DNA of 15,427 nucleotides from UBA1049 sp964525815 (GTDB lineage Bacteria; Bacillota; Clostridia; Oscillospirales; CAG-382): assembly GCA_964525815.1 (NCBI GenBank), contig CAZGJQ010000043.1, forward strand, positions 1 to 15,427, read 5' to 3'. Positions 6,571-13,417 of this stretch are shown piece by piece (the first letter of the stretch is position 1; every line of letters starts with the position of its first letter). Below the pieces are notes generated by a model. It did not search any database. It saw nothing but the letters and a program-made list of their open reading frames with translations, and was not told the DNA's origin. Both the position numbers and the translations under genes were made by a program.

Positions 6571-7320
6571 TTATCTTTTGGATATCGGATTGTCTGCAAA
6601 ATTCACTTTTTTCAGGCTTTTCAATCCGGATATTGAGGATATATCTGTTATATCGGCAGATATTATCGATAGCTCCTCCAGTTCTGCCAGAGTACCGATA
6701 ACAGAAATATCATTCAACTTATAATTCATGGAAAGGTCCAGCTTTTTCAGCTTTTTACAATGCTGTACCGGGCTTATGTCGGTTATACCGCAGTCCTGCA
6801 AAACCAGGCTACATAGATTCTGTAGTCCCTCAAGAAAAGAAATATCACTGAATTTCTGCTCATACGGTATTATCTCGAGCTGTTCAAGCCCATTCAGCTT
6901 ACTCAGCACCGATAAATTATAGTTTCCGTCCGAAATGCAAATAGCCAGTTCTTTAAGGTGCGGAAAACCATATTTTATAAATGCGGTTGCATCCCCTATA
7001 TCTGTTGAGACTATCGACAGGGCGGTTAAATGCTTCAAGTGCTTAAGCCCATCCAAATCATCCAGCTTACAATCATACATGGTTAAATGCTCTGTATTCG
7101 GGAACAAATTCAGGTCATTTACCGAACTAGCGGAACATATATGCAGCTCCTTAAAAACCGAAAAATCCAAATCGCTTTCGTCCGTAAAATAGCAGGGAGA
7201 GGGTCTGAAGACCCCCGTAACGGTCAAACCATCGTGATTAGCTGCCATAACCGAATTGCGAAAACCTATATCAACTATTTGATTAAATGTGTTTTTGTTA
7301 TATTTTTGTGCTAATTTCAT
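6571..7320 (-). CDS. Cytoplasmic leucine-rich-repeat protein
   Basis: 249 aa with no signal peptide, membrane helix or cell-wall anchor. From about residue 57 to 245 it consists of SDS22/internalin-like repeats of roughly 22 residues with the pattern L..L..L.L..N/C.I.DIS.I (for example LKKLDLSMNYKLNDIS and LEELSIISADITDISSI). The first 55 residues are a separate short domain. LRR scaffolds bind proteins, so a role as sensor or adaptor for the neighbouring ATPase is reasonable inference. The start is ATG 7320, not the upstream GTG 7329: GGGAG lies 8 nt before it, but inside a strong hairpin (see 7321-7365). The stop TAA overlaps the ribosome binding site region of the ATPase gene, indicating coupling. 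Confidence 0.85.
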   Translation of the reverse strand: MKLAQKYNKNTFNQIVDIGFRNSVMAANHDGLTVTGVFRPSPCYFTDESDLDFSVFKELHICSASSVNDLNLFPNTEHLTMYDCKLDDLDGLKHLKHLTALSIVSTDIGDATAFIKYGFPHLKELAICISDGNYNLSVLSKLNGLEQLEIIPYEQKFSDISFLEGLQNLCSLVLQDCGITDISPVQHCKKLKKLDLSMNYKLNDISVIGTLAELEELSIISADITDISSISGLKSLKKVNFADNPISKR

Positions 7321-7365
7321 AAAAAACACTCCCTTTTTATTGTCTATTCAGTATAAAAGGGAGTG
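7321..7365 (-). promoter_or_regulatory. Hairpin hiding the LRR ribosome binding site; terminator-like
   Basis: Read leftward, CACTCCCTTTT (7365-7355) and AAAAGGGAGTG (7337-7327) form an 11-bp perfect stem with a 17-nt loop, followed by six T (7326-7321) and then directly ATG 7320. The 3' arm contains GGGAG, the only ribosome binding site of the LRR gene. The structure can therefore act as an intrinsic terminator after the Nmad3 gene, as a translational lock, or both. Confidence 0.65.
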
Positions 7366-7386
7366 TGGGTCAAAAAGGGGATATGG

Positions 7387-8220
7387 TTAATCAAGAATTA
7401 CATTTTTCACCCATTCCTTTGCTTCTTTGCTGCTTTTTAATACTATTTCTTGCCATTGACCTTGGTAATACAAACCGCCTTTTCTTGCACTATTTTTTCT
7501 ACTTGTACCAAGAAGGTTTTCTGGCATATAAAAGCTCTTTATTTTCCATGTAGCAGGAGATTTTCCCTTCATGGTAAGTACTCGTTTTTCATCAAAATTA
7601 AAAACACCATATCCAGGTTTATTTTTTGCAAAAGATAAGTATTTTTTCGGTATGTAAAGAGCATTATTCGTATAACCGTTCTTAGAATGTGGGTGCCAAT
7701 GGTATTTTTCTATTTCTTTTTGGTCGGTTATAACTTTCTCTACTTGCATATATCCGTAAATTATATTTAAACTGCATCTTTTATAAAAATCGTCTACATA
7801 ATCTTTACTCTTTGTAAAACGATACCCATTTTTATCCTTAACGACTTGTTGAAAAAGTCCGAAAAATAAAAACAGATCACCTTCTCCGACATTTTGGTTT
7901 CTAAGATAACCTTGTGCTCGTTCACATTGCCCAAATGCTGGTTGCCAATTATCGATTTCTTTTTTTCGTATGTTTTTTCTGATGTCAGGATCAAGATGAC
8001 AATTTGAATATGTGCTCTTTGGAGATAATTGCATTAATAAATCGCTATATGATATGCCGTTATATTCAAAATCAATATAAGCATCTGCGTCATCGGTTGG
8101 TATCGGAATGGAGAGTAAAGCTCCATCTGGCATAATCGGGCTTGCACAGCTTTTATTTGTTCCGTACGGTCCCTTACTACTCGTGCTGTCAAATCCTTTT
8201 CGTGAAAGAATTATTTTCAT
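7387..8220 (-). CDS. Nmad3-like (nucleotide modification associated domain 3) protein
   Basis: 277 aa. It resembles the Nmad3 family, defined computationally by its association with DNA base modification genes: the N-terminus MKIILSRKGFDS followed by SPIMPDGALLSIPIP (27-41) is the family signature. Further conserved-looking blocks are CHLDPD (74-79), GDLFLFFGLF (114-123) and HWHPHSK (174-180). The reaction is not known; the His, Asp and Cys blocks hint at a catalytic or nucleotide-binding pocket. ATG 8220 overlaps the stop of the Nmad2 gene by 4 bp, with AGGGG 8 nt upstream; the frame upstream of it is open but lacks a better start. The base composition is clearly AT-rich compared with thiI or the desulfurase. 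Family assignment is from remembered motifs, not a search. Confidence 0.75.
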   Translation of the reverse strand: MKIILSRKGFDSTSSKGPYGTNKSCASPIMPDGALLSIPIPTDDADAYIDFEYNGISYSDLLMQLSPKSTYSNCHLDPDIRKNIRKKEIDNWQPAFGQCERAQGYLRNQNVGEGDLFLFFGLFQQVVKDKNGYRFTKSKDYVDDFYKRCSLNIIYGYMQVEKVITDQKEIEKYHWHPHSKNGYTNNALYIPKKYLSFAKNKPGYGVFNFDEKRVLTMKGKSPATWKIKSFYMPENLLGTSRKNSARKGGLYYQGQWQEIVLKSSKEAKEWVKNVILD

Positions 8221-8957
8221 AACATGCACCCCTTGTTTACATAATCGCATTTTTTACTAATATCACAATTTTTGCATATGTCCTTATAGCAAGATGGATA
8301 TTCAATCACCCCAATTTGCTTTCTTTCATTTATAATATAGTCTTTAAGCATAATGAATTCGTCAAATGTTCTATTTTCATCATGATCAAAACGAGATTCA
8401 AAATAATGACGTGGCGATTTATTAAGTCTACTAGCTACTTCAGACAATTTGAATGTATAATTATTAACATCTATTTGCCCGCATTTGTCTAAAATGTATT
8501 CTGTGCTTCCCCCAAAGTATACAAAATGATTAGAGTACAAGACATTTAAACCATCTATATCATTACGCATTGCTTTCCCACCATCACATTTCCAACCATG
8601 TGTACTATATTGATCTTTTTGTATAAAATTTTTATATTGATATGTTTTATTGTCTTGAACCGCAGCACAATATATGCAGTCTTTTCTTTCTTTATTAAAA
8701 TTAGTAAAATAATCTTTATAAGTAATTACTTTTGAAACCTTCATTATATAGATAATTCTTCTGCAACCCTTGAAAGGCTGGTTTAAACTGCTAAAACCTA
8801 TAATCCATACATTATCTTTATCATTTTCCCCTTTAAAGCGTTTCCTTATATTTGGTTTACAAGTAGCAAAAGTACAAATATTATTACAAACGCAAGGAGC
8901 AAACCCTGTATCATGTGGTACAATATAAGCGAAAAGTTTATTCGCTAATTTTTCCAT
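8217..8957 (-). CDS. Nmad2-like (nucleotide modification associated domain 2) protein
   Basis: 246 aa. It resembles the Nmad2 family: FAYIVPHDTGFAPC (9-22), ICTFATCKPNIRK (27-39), VWIIGFSS (50-57) and RIIYIMKVSKVITYKDY (67-83) follow the usual order of its core blocks. As with Nmad3 the activity is unknown; the family was named for its neighbourhood with DNA-modifying enzymes. Odd features are a Cys-rich tail (Cys223, 228, 231, 237, 244) and Cys22/24/28/33 near the N-terminus, suggesting bound zinc or another metal. The start is 2 nt after the WYL stop, with AAAGGAG about 7 nt upstream; the end overlaps the Nmad3 gene. It is strongly AT-rich, which suggests recent transfer. The family call rests on motif memory. 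Confidence 0.72.
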   Translation of the reverse strand: MEKLANKLFAYIVPHDTGFAPCVCNNICTFATCKPNIRKRFKGENDKDNVWIIGFSSLNQPFKGCRRIIYIMKVSKVITYKDYFTNFNKERKDCIYCAAVQDNKTYQYKNFIQKDQYSTHGWKCDGGKAMRNDIDGLNVLYSNHFVYFGGSTEYILDKCGQIDVNNYTFKLSEVASRLNKSPRHYFESRFDHDENRTFDEFIMLKDYIINERKQIGVIEYPSCYKDICKNCDISKKCDYVNKGCML

Positions 8958-8959
8958 TA

Positions 8960-10006
8960 TTATTCTCCTTTAGAATATTTTTCTTGAATCGCTAATACTT
9001 TTTCTTTAACCTTTTCCCTTAGCTCCGTCGGCTCCAGAACCTCAATATGCTCGCCGTATTGTAAAGCCCAGCAGAGCATTGCGCGTTCGTTCACTTTTAC
9101 CGTAACATCAACCTTCTCATTTTCCTTGTTTGCAAAGGTTACATCAATGCCGAACCAATCAATAATTTCCCCCACAATATAACGCCTTGCTCTGAACTTA
9201 ACCCGCACCGATTCCCCCGCAAACATATAAATATGCTCCGCCATATGCTTGGGAAGGTCAAGCCCATGCTCCATTCCCTTTACCTTATCCCTGCTTTTTA
9301 GTCTGCTTTCCAGCAATTTTATGTTTGAAATTCGGTCAATACGATAATTTGAGATGTTATCGTATTTGTCATTATTGCACACCAGATAATAACGCCCGTT
9401 GGCAGCGACCATCTGATACGGATTGACAGTATATACTCTTATTTCTCCTTCATCATTCAGACGGGGGTGCAATTTTTTGTCTGTATCGTAATAACTGTAA
9501 TTAAAGGATACCTGACATTTCTTTTCAATCGCCTCGGCTAATATTTCTATCGTATAAAAGAGCTGCGCACTCTGTGGATTATTATCCGGCATATAGCATA
9601 TGTGATTAACTTTTGTGCCAAAGTATATGCTGGAAAGCCCCTTCAGCTTTTTTATCAGCTCCCTGCACTGGTTATGGGGAATATGCTTTGAAAAAAGAAG
9701 ACTGTCGATAAGCAGCCTCAATTCGCTGTCCTCAAACTCACGCTTCAGATACCAATTCGAATGTATTGTCTCCTCTTCTCCGTTCTTCTTGACCCGAACA
9801 GATTCACTAAACTCAATTTCATAGCCGTAATCCATCAGAGCCATCAGGTTCCGCTTTATAGCCTTACGGTCAGCTTTGATGTTATAAACTCTTTCAAGTA
9901 TTTCTAAAATCTGTTGTTGTGATAACCTGTGGTTCTCATCCGAGTATTTTTTGAGTATATCCAATATGTTCATGATAAGCAGCTTCTTCGGTTGCAGTGC
10001 ATGCAT
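8960..10006 (-). CDS. WYL-domain transcriptional regulator
   Basis: 348 aa from ATG 10006. Residues 10-65 form a winged helix-turn-helix (NILDILKKY...SQQQILEIL...DRKAIKRNLMAL). A linker with a wing region (66-140) follows. The WYL domain (about 150-230) shows RVYTVNPYQMV, the WYL-equivalent RYYLV (205-209) and YRIDRI (221-226). The C-terminal extension (WCX, about 265-345) is present. WYL proteins are ligand-responsive regulators, often autoregulators of phage-defence operons (BrxR, CapW). This is the first gene of the cassette, directly behind a promoter with a dyad over the -35, so autoregulation is likely. GGAGG (10018-10022 on the opposite strand) lies 11 nt before ATG 10006; GTG 10018 overlaps that site and was rejected. 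Confidence 0.92.
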   Translation of the reverse strand: MHALQPKKLLIMNILDILKKYSDENHRLSQQQILEILERVYNIKADRKAIKRNLMALMDYGYEIEFSESVRVKKNGEEETIHSNWYLKREFEDSELRLLIDSLLFSKHIPHNQCRELIKKLKGLSSIYFGTKVNHICYMPDNNPQSAQLFYTIEILAEAIEKKCQVSFNYSYYDTDKKLHPRLNDEGEIRVYTVNPYQMVAANGRYYLVCNNDKYDNISNYRIDRISNIKLLESRLKSRDKVKGMEHGLDLPKHMAEHIYMFAGESVRVKFRARRYIVGEIIDWFGIDVTFANKENEKVDVTVKVNERAMLCWALQYGEHIEVLEPTELREKVKEKVLAIQEKYSKGE

Positions 10007-10029
10007 AATGACACCCACCTCCGAAATCT

Positions 10030-10058
10030 ATTATACATATTGTTTTAACATTTTTCAA
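10030..10058 (-). promoter_or_regulatory. Sigma-A promoter of the WYL-Nmad cassette
   Basis: TTGAAA (10053-10058 on the opposite strand), 17-bp spacer, perfect TATAAT (10030-10035), giving a start near 10023. The leader is therefore only about 17 nt, nearly all ribosome binding site. Confidence 0.8.
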
Positions 10059-10119
10059 CATATATTGCCATTTTTGTTGAATTAATTCTTTTAGGTTTAC
10101 AATATAAGTGCAACATATA
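10054..10119. promoter_or_regulatory. Candidate operator: dyad and direct repeats at the WYL promoter
   Basis: TTCAACA (10054-10060) and TGTTGAA (10075-10081) form an exact 7-bp dyad with a 14-nt spacer; the left half covers the -35 box. CAACATATA occurs at 10056-10064 and again at 10111-10119, a 55-bp direct repeat. A further small palindrome, TGTTTTAACA (10041-10050), lies in the spacer between -35 and -10. The layout suits repression by the adjacent WYL protein. Confidence 0.5.
10074..10103 (+). promoter_or_regulatory. Possible divergent promoter
   Basis: TTGTTG (10074-10079), 18-bp spacer, TACAAT (10098-10103), pointing right. It shares the operator dyad with the WYL promoter and would feed only the short broken frame at 10153. 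The match is moderate. Confidence 0.35.
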
Positions 10120-10152
10120 AAAATCCAGATTTTCAGAGCTAAATAAGAGGTA

Positions 10153-10350
10153 ATGAAAAAGATGACAACTGAGAAAAGGCAGATTATACTCTCAATGTAT
10201 GGAAAACATTTTTCATTCATAATGTGCCGTATTATGTTTTTTCCTCGCTTTTGCTGCTGATACCTCTGCTCTTATAATTTTTTACGTAGTATTTGACATC
10301 ATCGGGATTGGAAATATGGTTGCAAGCAAATTAAAAAAAGACTGTCAATA
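10153..10350 (+). pseudogene. Possible remnant of a divergent membrane-protein gene
   Basis: A short frame starts at ATG 10153 (35 codons, MKKMTTEKRQIILSMYGKHF...) with AAGAGG just upstream. It stops at 10260, but hydrophobic reading continues in other frames (FFIHNVPYYVFSSLLLLIPL, then IIFYVVFDIIGIGNMVASKL) up to the tRNA terminator. This could be a frameshifted, truncated gene behind the divergent promoter. T-rich DNA easily gives hydrophobic frames by chance, so this is weak. Otherwise the 360 nt between the WYL gene and the tRNA hold only the promoters and repeats listed. Confidence 0.25.
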
Positions 10351-10367
10351 TAAATTAACAATCTTTT
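10333..10367 (-). terminator. tRNA-Gln terminator
   Basis: Read leftward from the CCA end, AAAAAGATTGT pairs with ACAGTCTTTTT (one G-U pair), loop of about 12 nt, ending in seven T (10333-10339). Confidence 0.7.
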
Positions 10368-10441
10368 TGGCTGCGGAAGAAGGACTTGAACCCTCACAAA
10401 CAGAGTCAGAGTCTGCCGTGCTACCATTACACAATTCCGCA
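10368..10441 (-). tRNA. tRNA-Gln(CTG)
   Basis: A 74-nt cloverleaf with encoded CCA. Acceptor stem TGCGGAA/TTCCGCA is perfect, D-arm GTGT/GCAC, anticodon stem GCAGA/TCTGT with loop CTCTGAC and anticodon CTG, T-arm GAGGG-TTCAAGT-CCTTC, discriminator G. The promoter and terminator flank it. Its 3' end faces the Nmad cassette, the usual side for integrated DNA, but no second copy of the tRNA 3' end was seen in this window. Confidence 0.95.
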
Positions 10442-10475
10442 TTTTTTATTATTTTGTCTGTTTGCTGCGTCAGAT

Positions 10476-10504
10476 ATTCTAACACCGATTTATTATATTG
10501 TCAA
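10476..10504 (-). promoter_or_regulatory. tRNA-Gln promoter
   Basis: TTGACA (10499-10504 on the opposite strand), 17-bp spacer, TAGAAT (10476-10481), start about 28 nt before the tRNA. The -35 begins 15 nt past the end of the CinA gene. Confidence 0.75.
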
Positions 10505-10518
10505 GTGCTTTTTCGTAT

Positions 10519-10992
10519 TTATTCGCTGTTTTTTGCGATACGAGCAACCATTTCCAGAGCGCTATGAGCGGTTTGCTCCCGTACGGATTCTCTGTCACCA
10601 TTGAATAAAAAGCGCTTTGAAAGAGTCCTATGCAAAATAGACACCGCTATACAGACCGTGCCGACCGGTTTATCGGGGCTGCCGCCGTCCGGTCCGGCGA
10701 TTCCGGTAACCGAAACGGCAATATCTGCGCCCGAAATTCTCCTTACCCCCGTTGCCATTTCGGAGGCGGTTTGCTCGGATACGGCGCCGAATTCCATAAG
10801 TGTCTCAGTCTTAACTCCCAATAAGCACTTTTTCATCTCATTGGAATAGGCAATAATGCCGCAGTCAAAAACCGCACTCGCACCGGGAACAGAGGTTATT
10901 CTTTCGGCTATAAGCCCGCCTGTGCAGGACTCGGCGGTTGCTATTTTTAGTCTTTTTTCCTTAAGTAAATCTACAAGCTCAGCGGTATGCAT
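10519..10992 (-). CDS. CinA C-terminal family nicotinamide-nucleotide amidohydrolase
   Basis: 157 aa, the length of the stand-alone CinA-C (PncC-like) domain. It should hydrolyse NMN to nicotinate mononucleotide and ammonia in pyridine nucleotide salvage. Conserved motifs are all present: AESCTGG (20-26), GAVSEQTA (69-76), TGIAGPDGGS (96-105) and KPVGTV (108-113). The N-terminal MoaB-like domain of full CinA is absent, as in many stand-alone homologues. ATG 10992 follows the thiI stop by 13 nt, with AAAGGG 8 nt upstream, so it is the third gene of the desulfurase-thiI operon; the functional link to tRNA thiolation is not obvious. No clear terminator separates it from the tRNA-Gln promoter. 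Confidence 0.9.
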   Translation of the reverse strand: MHTAELVDLLKEKRLKIATAESCTGGLIAERITSVPGASAVFDCGIIAYSNEMKKCLLGVKTETLMEFGAVSEQTASEMATGVRRISGADIAVSVTGIAGPDGGSPDKPVGTVCIAVSILHRTLSKRFLFNGDRESVREQTAHSALEMVARIAKNSE

Positions 10993-11005
10993 ATAACCAA
11001 CCCTT

Positions 11006-12175
11006 TCAATTGATTCTTATTTTGCTTTTTGTTTGCAATGCCCGCTCCACAAGCCCTTCCACATCCAGCTTTTTCTCTTCCTCCCTCAGGAGCTCCTCTG
11101 TGGGGCGTGTATTCGGATGCTTTGGTGTGAACACCGTACAGCAGTCCTCATAGGGCAGACCGGAAATCTCAAAGGTGCCGATTTCCCTTGCTCTGACAAC
11201 GATTTCCTCCTTGTCAAGCCCGATACAGGGGCGGAATACAGGAATGCTTGCGACCGAATTTGTTACGGCTATGGACATTATGGTCTGGCTCGCCACCTGA
11301 CCGATGCTCTCCCCGGTAATAAGTGCGCTTGCTCCTATATCCCTTGCTATCCTCTCGGCAATGCGAACCATAAAACGACGCAGAAGAAGGGTAAAGAGCC
11401 TGCTCTCGCACAAGCCCGTCATTGTGCGCTGTATTTCGGTAACGCTGACGCAGTGCAGATATATGGTTCCGCTGTATTCGCTTAGCTTTTTCGCAAGGGA
11501 AACAACCTTTTCCTTGGCAGGCTCCCCTGTATAGGGAGGGCTCTCAAAGTAGACCGCATCCAGCGAAACTCCTCGCTTTGCGGTCATATATCCGGCAACC
11601 GGGCTGTCTATTCCGCCCGAGAGTAAAAGCAGCGCACCTCCGTTGGAGCCGACCGGCATACCACCCGCTCCCTTTTCGCCGCCTCCGTGCAGGAACGCAG
11701 CGTTGTCCCTTATTTCTATCGTAACATTTACCTCCGGGTTTTTAACATCCACGCTTAACCCGTCAAAGCTCTCTAAAATTACATAACCGCATTCGGCGCA
11801 AATCTGAGGAGAAACGAGCGGAAAGCTCTTGTCGCTCCGCTTTGCCACGCACTTGAAGGTCTTTGCACCCCGCAGGAACTCCGCGCCGTGGTCGATAAGA
11901 GCCTGCTTTATTGCCTCCATGTCCTTTTCGCACTCAATACCCCGGCAAACGGTAGTTACTCCGAACACCTTTTTCATTTGGGAAAACGCTTTGTCCATGT
12001 CGGCGTCTCCGTCTCCCCTTATGCAGAGGGTGGACTGCGCATAATCAAGGGAGAATCTGCCTTCAATGCTCTTTAACAGAGAGCGAACCCTTTTCATTAG
12101 CAAATTGTTAAAATAGTTCCTGTTCAGTCCTTTCAGTACGATTTCACCGTATTTAAGCAGTATAATTTCCTTCAT
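11006..12175 (-). CDS. thiI: tRNA 4-thiouridine synthase ThiI
   Basis: 389 aa. It adenylates U8 of tRNA and replaces its oxygen with sulfur, giving s4U; it may also serve thiamine thiazole synthesis. An N-terminal ferredoxin-like and THUMP region spans about 1-165. The PP-loop ATP pyrophosphatase domain starts with LLLLSGGIDSPVAGYM (182-197, PP-loop SGGIDSP 186-192), then TGESIGQVASQT (287-298) and PYEDCCTVFTPKHP (341-354), where the conserved Cys lies at 345/346. The rhodanese domain of the E. coli enzyme is missing, as usual in Firmicutes, so sulfur must come directly from the desulfurase. The gene for that enzyme is immediately upstream and overlaps by 4 bp (ATGA). Confidence 0.95.
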   Translation of the reverse strand: MKEIILLKYGEIVLKGLNRNYFNNLLMKRVRSLLKSIEGRFSLDYAQSTLCIRGDGDADMDKAFSQMKKVFGVTTVCRGIECEKDMEAIKQALIDHGAEFLRGAKTFKCVAKRSDKSFPLVSPQICAECGYVILESFDGLSVDVKNPEVNVTIEIRDNAAFLHGGGEKGAGGMPVGSNGGALLLLSGGIDSPVAGYMTAKRGVSLDAVYFESPPYTGEPAKEKVVSLAKKLSEYSGTIYLHCVSVTEIQRTMTGLCESRLFTLLLRRFMVRIAERIARDIGASALITGESIGQVASQTIMSIAVTNSVASIPVFRPCIGLDKEEIVVRAREIGTFEISGLPYEDCCTVFTPKHPNTRPTEELLREEEKKLDVEGLVERALQTKSKIRIN

Positions 12176-13308
12176 ATTCTCTCGGTCAGGGCTGCTGCTT
12201 TTTTTAGCGATTCTACCAGCAGCTTAACCTCCTCTTTATTATTTAAATAACTATAGCTGATGCGCAGCGAGCTCTCTATTTCCTCTCCGGACAAGCCAAA
12301 CGCTCCCAGCACCCTGCTCTCTTTCTTATGAGAGGAGCAGGCGGAGCCGGCTGATACACAGATTCCCTCGCCGGATAAAAAATTCAAGGCAACCTCGCTC
12401 TTGACTCCGAGCAGGCTTATGCTTAAGATGCCGCATATCCGCTCAGCGGGACGATGAATAGCCACCCTGTCCCCGAGCTCCTCTACCAGCATTTTTTCGG
12501 TATAATCCCGCAGTTCGGTTATATATCCTATCCTATTGCCGTTAGCCTTCCATTCGGCACAGGCGGCTCCGAAGGCGGCTATAGCGGGAATATTCTCGGT
12601 GCCGCTTCGCAGCCCCCGTTCCTGTCCTCCACCCAGCATGAATGCGGGCAGGTTTATTCCCTTTTTTACAAAAAGAGCACCACAGCCCTTCAGACCGTTT
12701 ATTTTATGAGCAGAAAGGCTGATTAAATCACAGGCCCTGTTTTGCATTCGATTTTTTATTTTCAAAAAGCTCTGTGTCGCATCGCAATGTAGAAGCGCTC
12801 CGCAGCCGCTGAGGGTAATCGCCCGTCGGATTGCCTCTATGTCATACAGTGCTCCAGTCTCGTTATTCGCCTGCATTATGCTTACCAGCGCCACCTTTTC
12901 GGCAAGCGCACTTTTCAGCTCGTCCGCATTAATTTCTCCGCTCCTTGTGGATAACCTGATCACCTTATACCCGTCCTCCTCAAGATGACGTAGGGACTGC
13001 TCTACCGAGGGATGCTCGCTGTCAGTGGAGATTACGGTCTTGGAGAATCTCTTTTTAGCGCCCGCCGCACCGATGATCGCAAGGTTGTTGGATTCCGTAC
13101 CCGAGCCTGTAAAAAATAGCTCACTCGTATCACATCCGAGAGCGTCTGACACCCTTTCTCTTGCTGTGTCAAGGATTTTTTTCGCCGCTATTCCCCTGTA
13201 ATGAGAGGAGGACGGATTTCCGTATTCCTCTATAGCTCTCAAAGCGGCATTTATCGCCGCCTCACAGGGTTTTGTGGTTGCGGCGGAATCGAAATATATA
13301 TCACGCAT
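12172..13308 (-). CDS. Cysteine desulfurase (NifS/IscS family, ThiI partner)
   Basis: 378 aa, PLP enzyme that takes sulfur from cysteine as a persulfide. IYFDSAATT (4-12) opens the class V fold. Visible active-site residues are His99 (SEHPS), Asp176/Gln179 (CDATQS), PLP Lys202 (LSAHKINGLKG), GGGQERGLRSGTENIPA (227-243) and the sulfur-carrying Cys324 (SAGSACSSHK). Position directly before thiI with an ATGA overlap matches the NifZ-ThiI pair of B. subtilis, so the main client is probably ThiI. I chose ATG 13308 because AAGG lies 6 nt upstream and the N-terminus then matches relatives; ATG 13329 would add seven residues. It is the first gene of the operon, behind a consensus promoter at 13389-13417. 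Confidence 0.93.
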   Translation of the reverse strand: MRDIYFDSAATTKPCEAAINAALRAIEEYGNPSSSHYRGIAAKKILDTARERVSDALGCDTSELFFTGSGTESNNLAIIGAAGAKKRFSKTVISTDSEHPSVEQSLRHLEEDGYKVIRLSTRSGEINADELKSALAEKVALVSIMQANNETGALYDIEAIRRAITLSGCGALLHCDATQSFLKIKNRMQNRACDLISLSAHKINGLKGCGALFVKKGINLPAFMLGGGQERGLRSGTENIPAIAAFGAACAEWKANGNRIGYITELRDYTEKMLVEELGDRVAIHRPAERICGILSISLLGVKSEVALNFLSGEGICVSAGSACSSHKKESRVLGAFGLSGEEIESSLRISYSYLNNKEEVKLLVESLKKAAALTERI

Positions 13309-13388
13309 AAATCGCCTTCCCCATTGCATTAATTAACATTTGGAATCAAAGCAGAGCTCATTTCAGTCCTGCTATATAATTATTTTCA

Positions 13389-13417
13389 ATTATACCGCAG
13401 AAGATGCATTTAGTCAA
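13389..13417 (-). promoter_or_regulatory. Sigma-A promoter of the desulfurase-thiI-cinA operon
   Basis: TTGACT (13412-13417 on the opposite strand), 17-bp spacer, TATAAT (13389-13394), start near 13382 and a leader of about 75 nt. The leader has a short AGCAG...CTGCT inverted repeat but no riboswitch I can identify. Confidence 0.8.

Noticed and set aside
7338..7380. TTGACC ... TATACT as a promoter for the LRR gene
   Set aside because: The spacer is only 12 bp, too short for sigma-A, and the -10 would lie in the hairpin. No better promoter was seen there.
9936..10220. 94-codon minus-strand frame overlapping the WYL start
   Set aside because: It crosses the WYL promoter and operator, has no ribosome binding site, and its hydrophobic part is AT-rich intergenic DNA.
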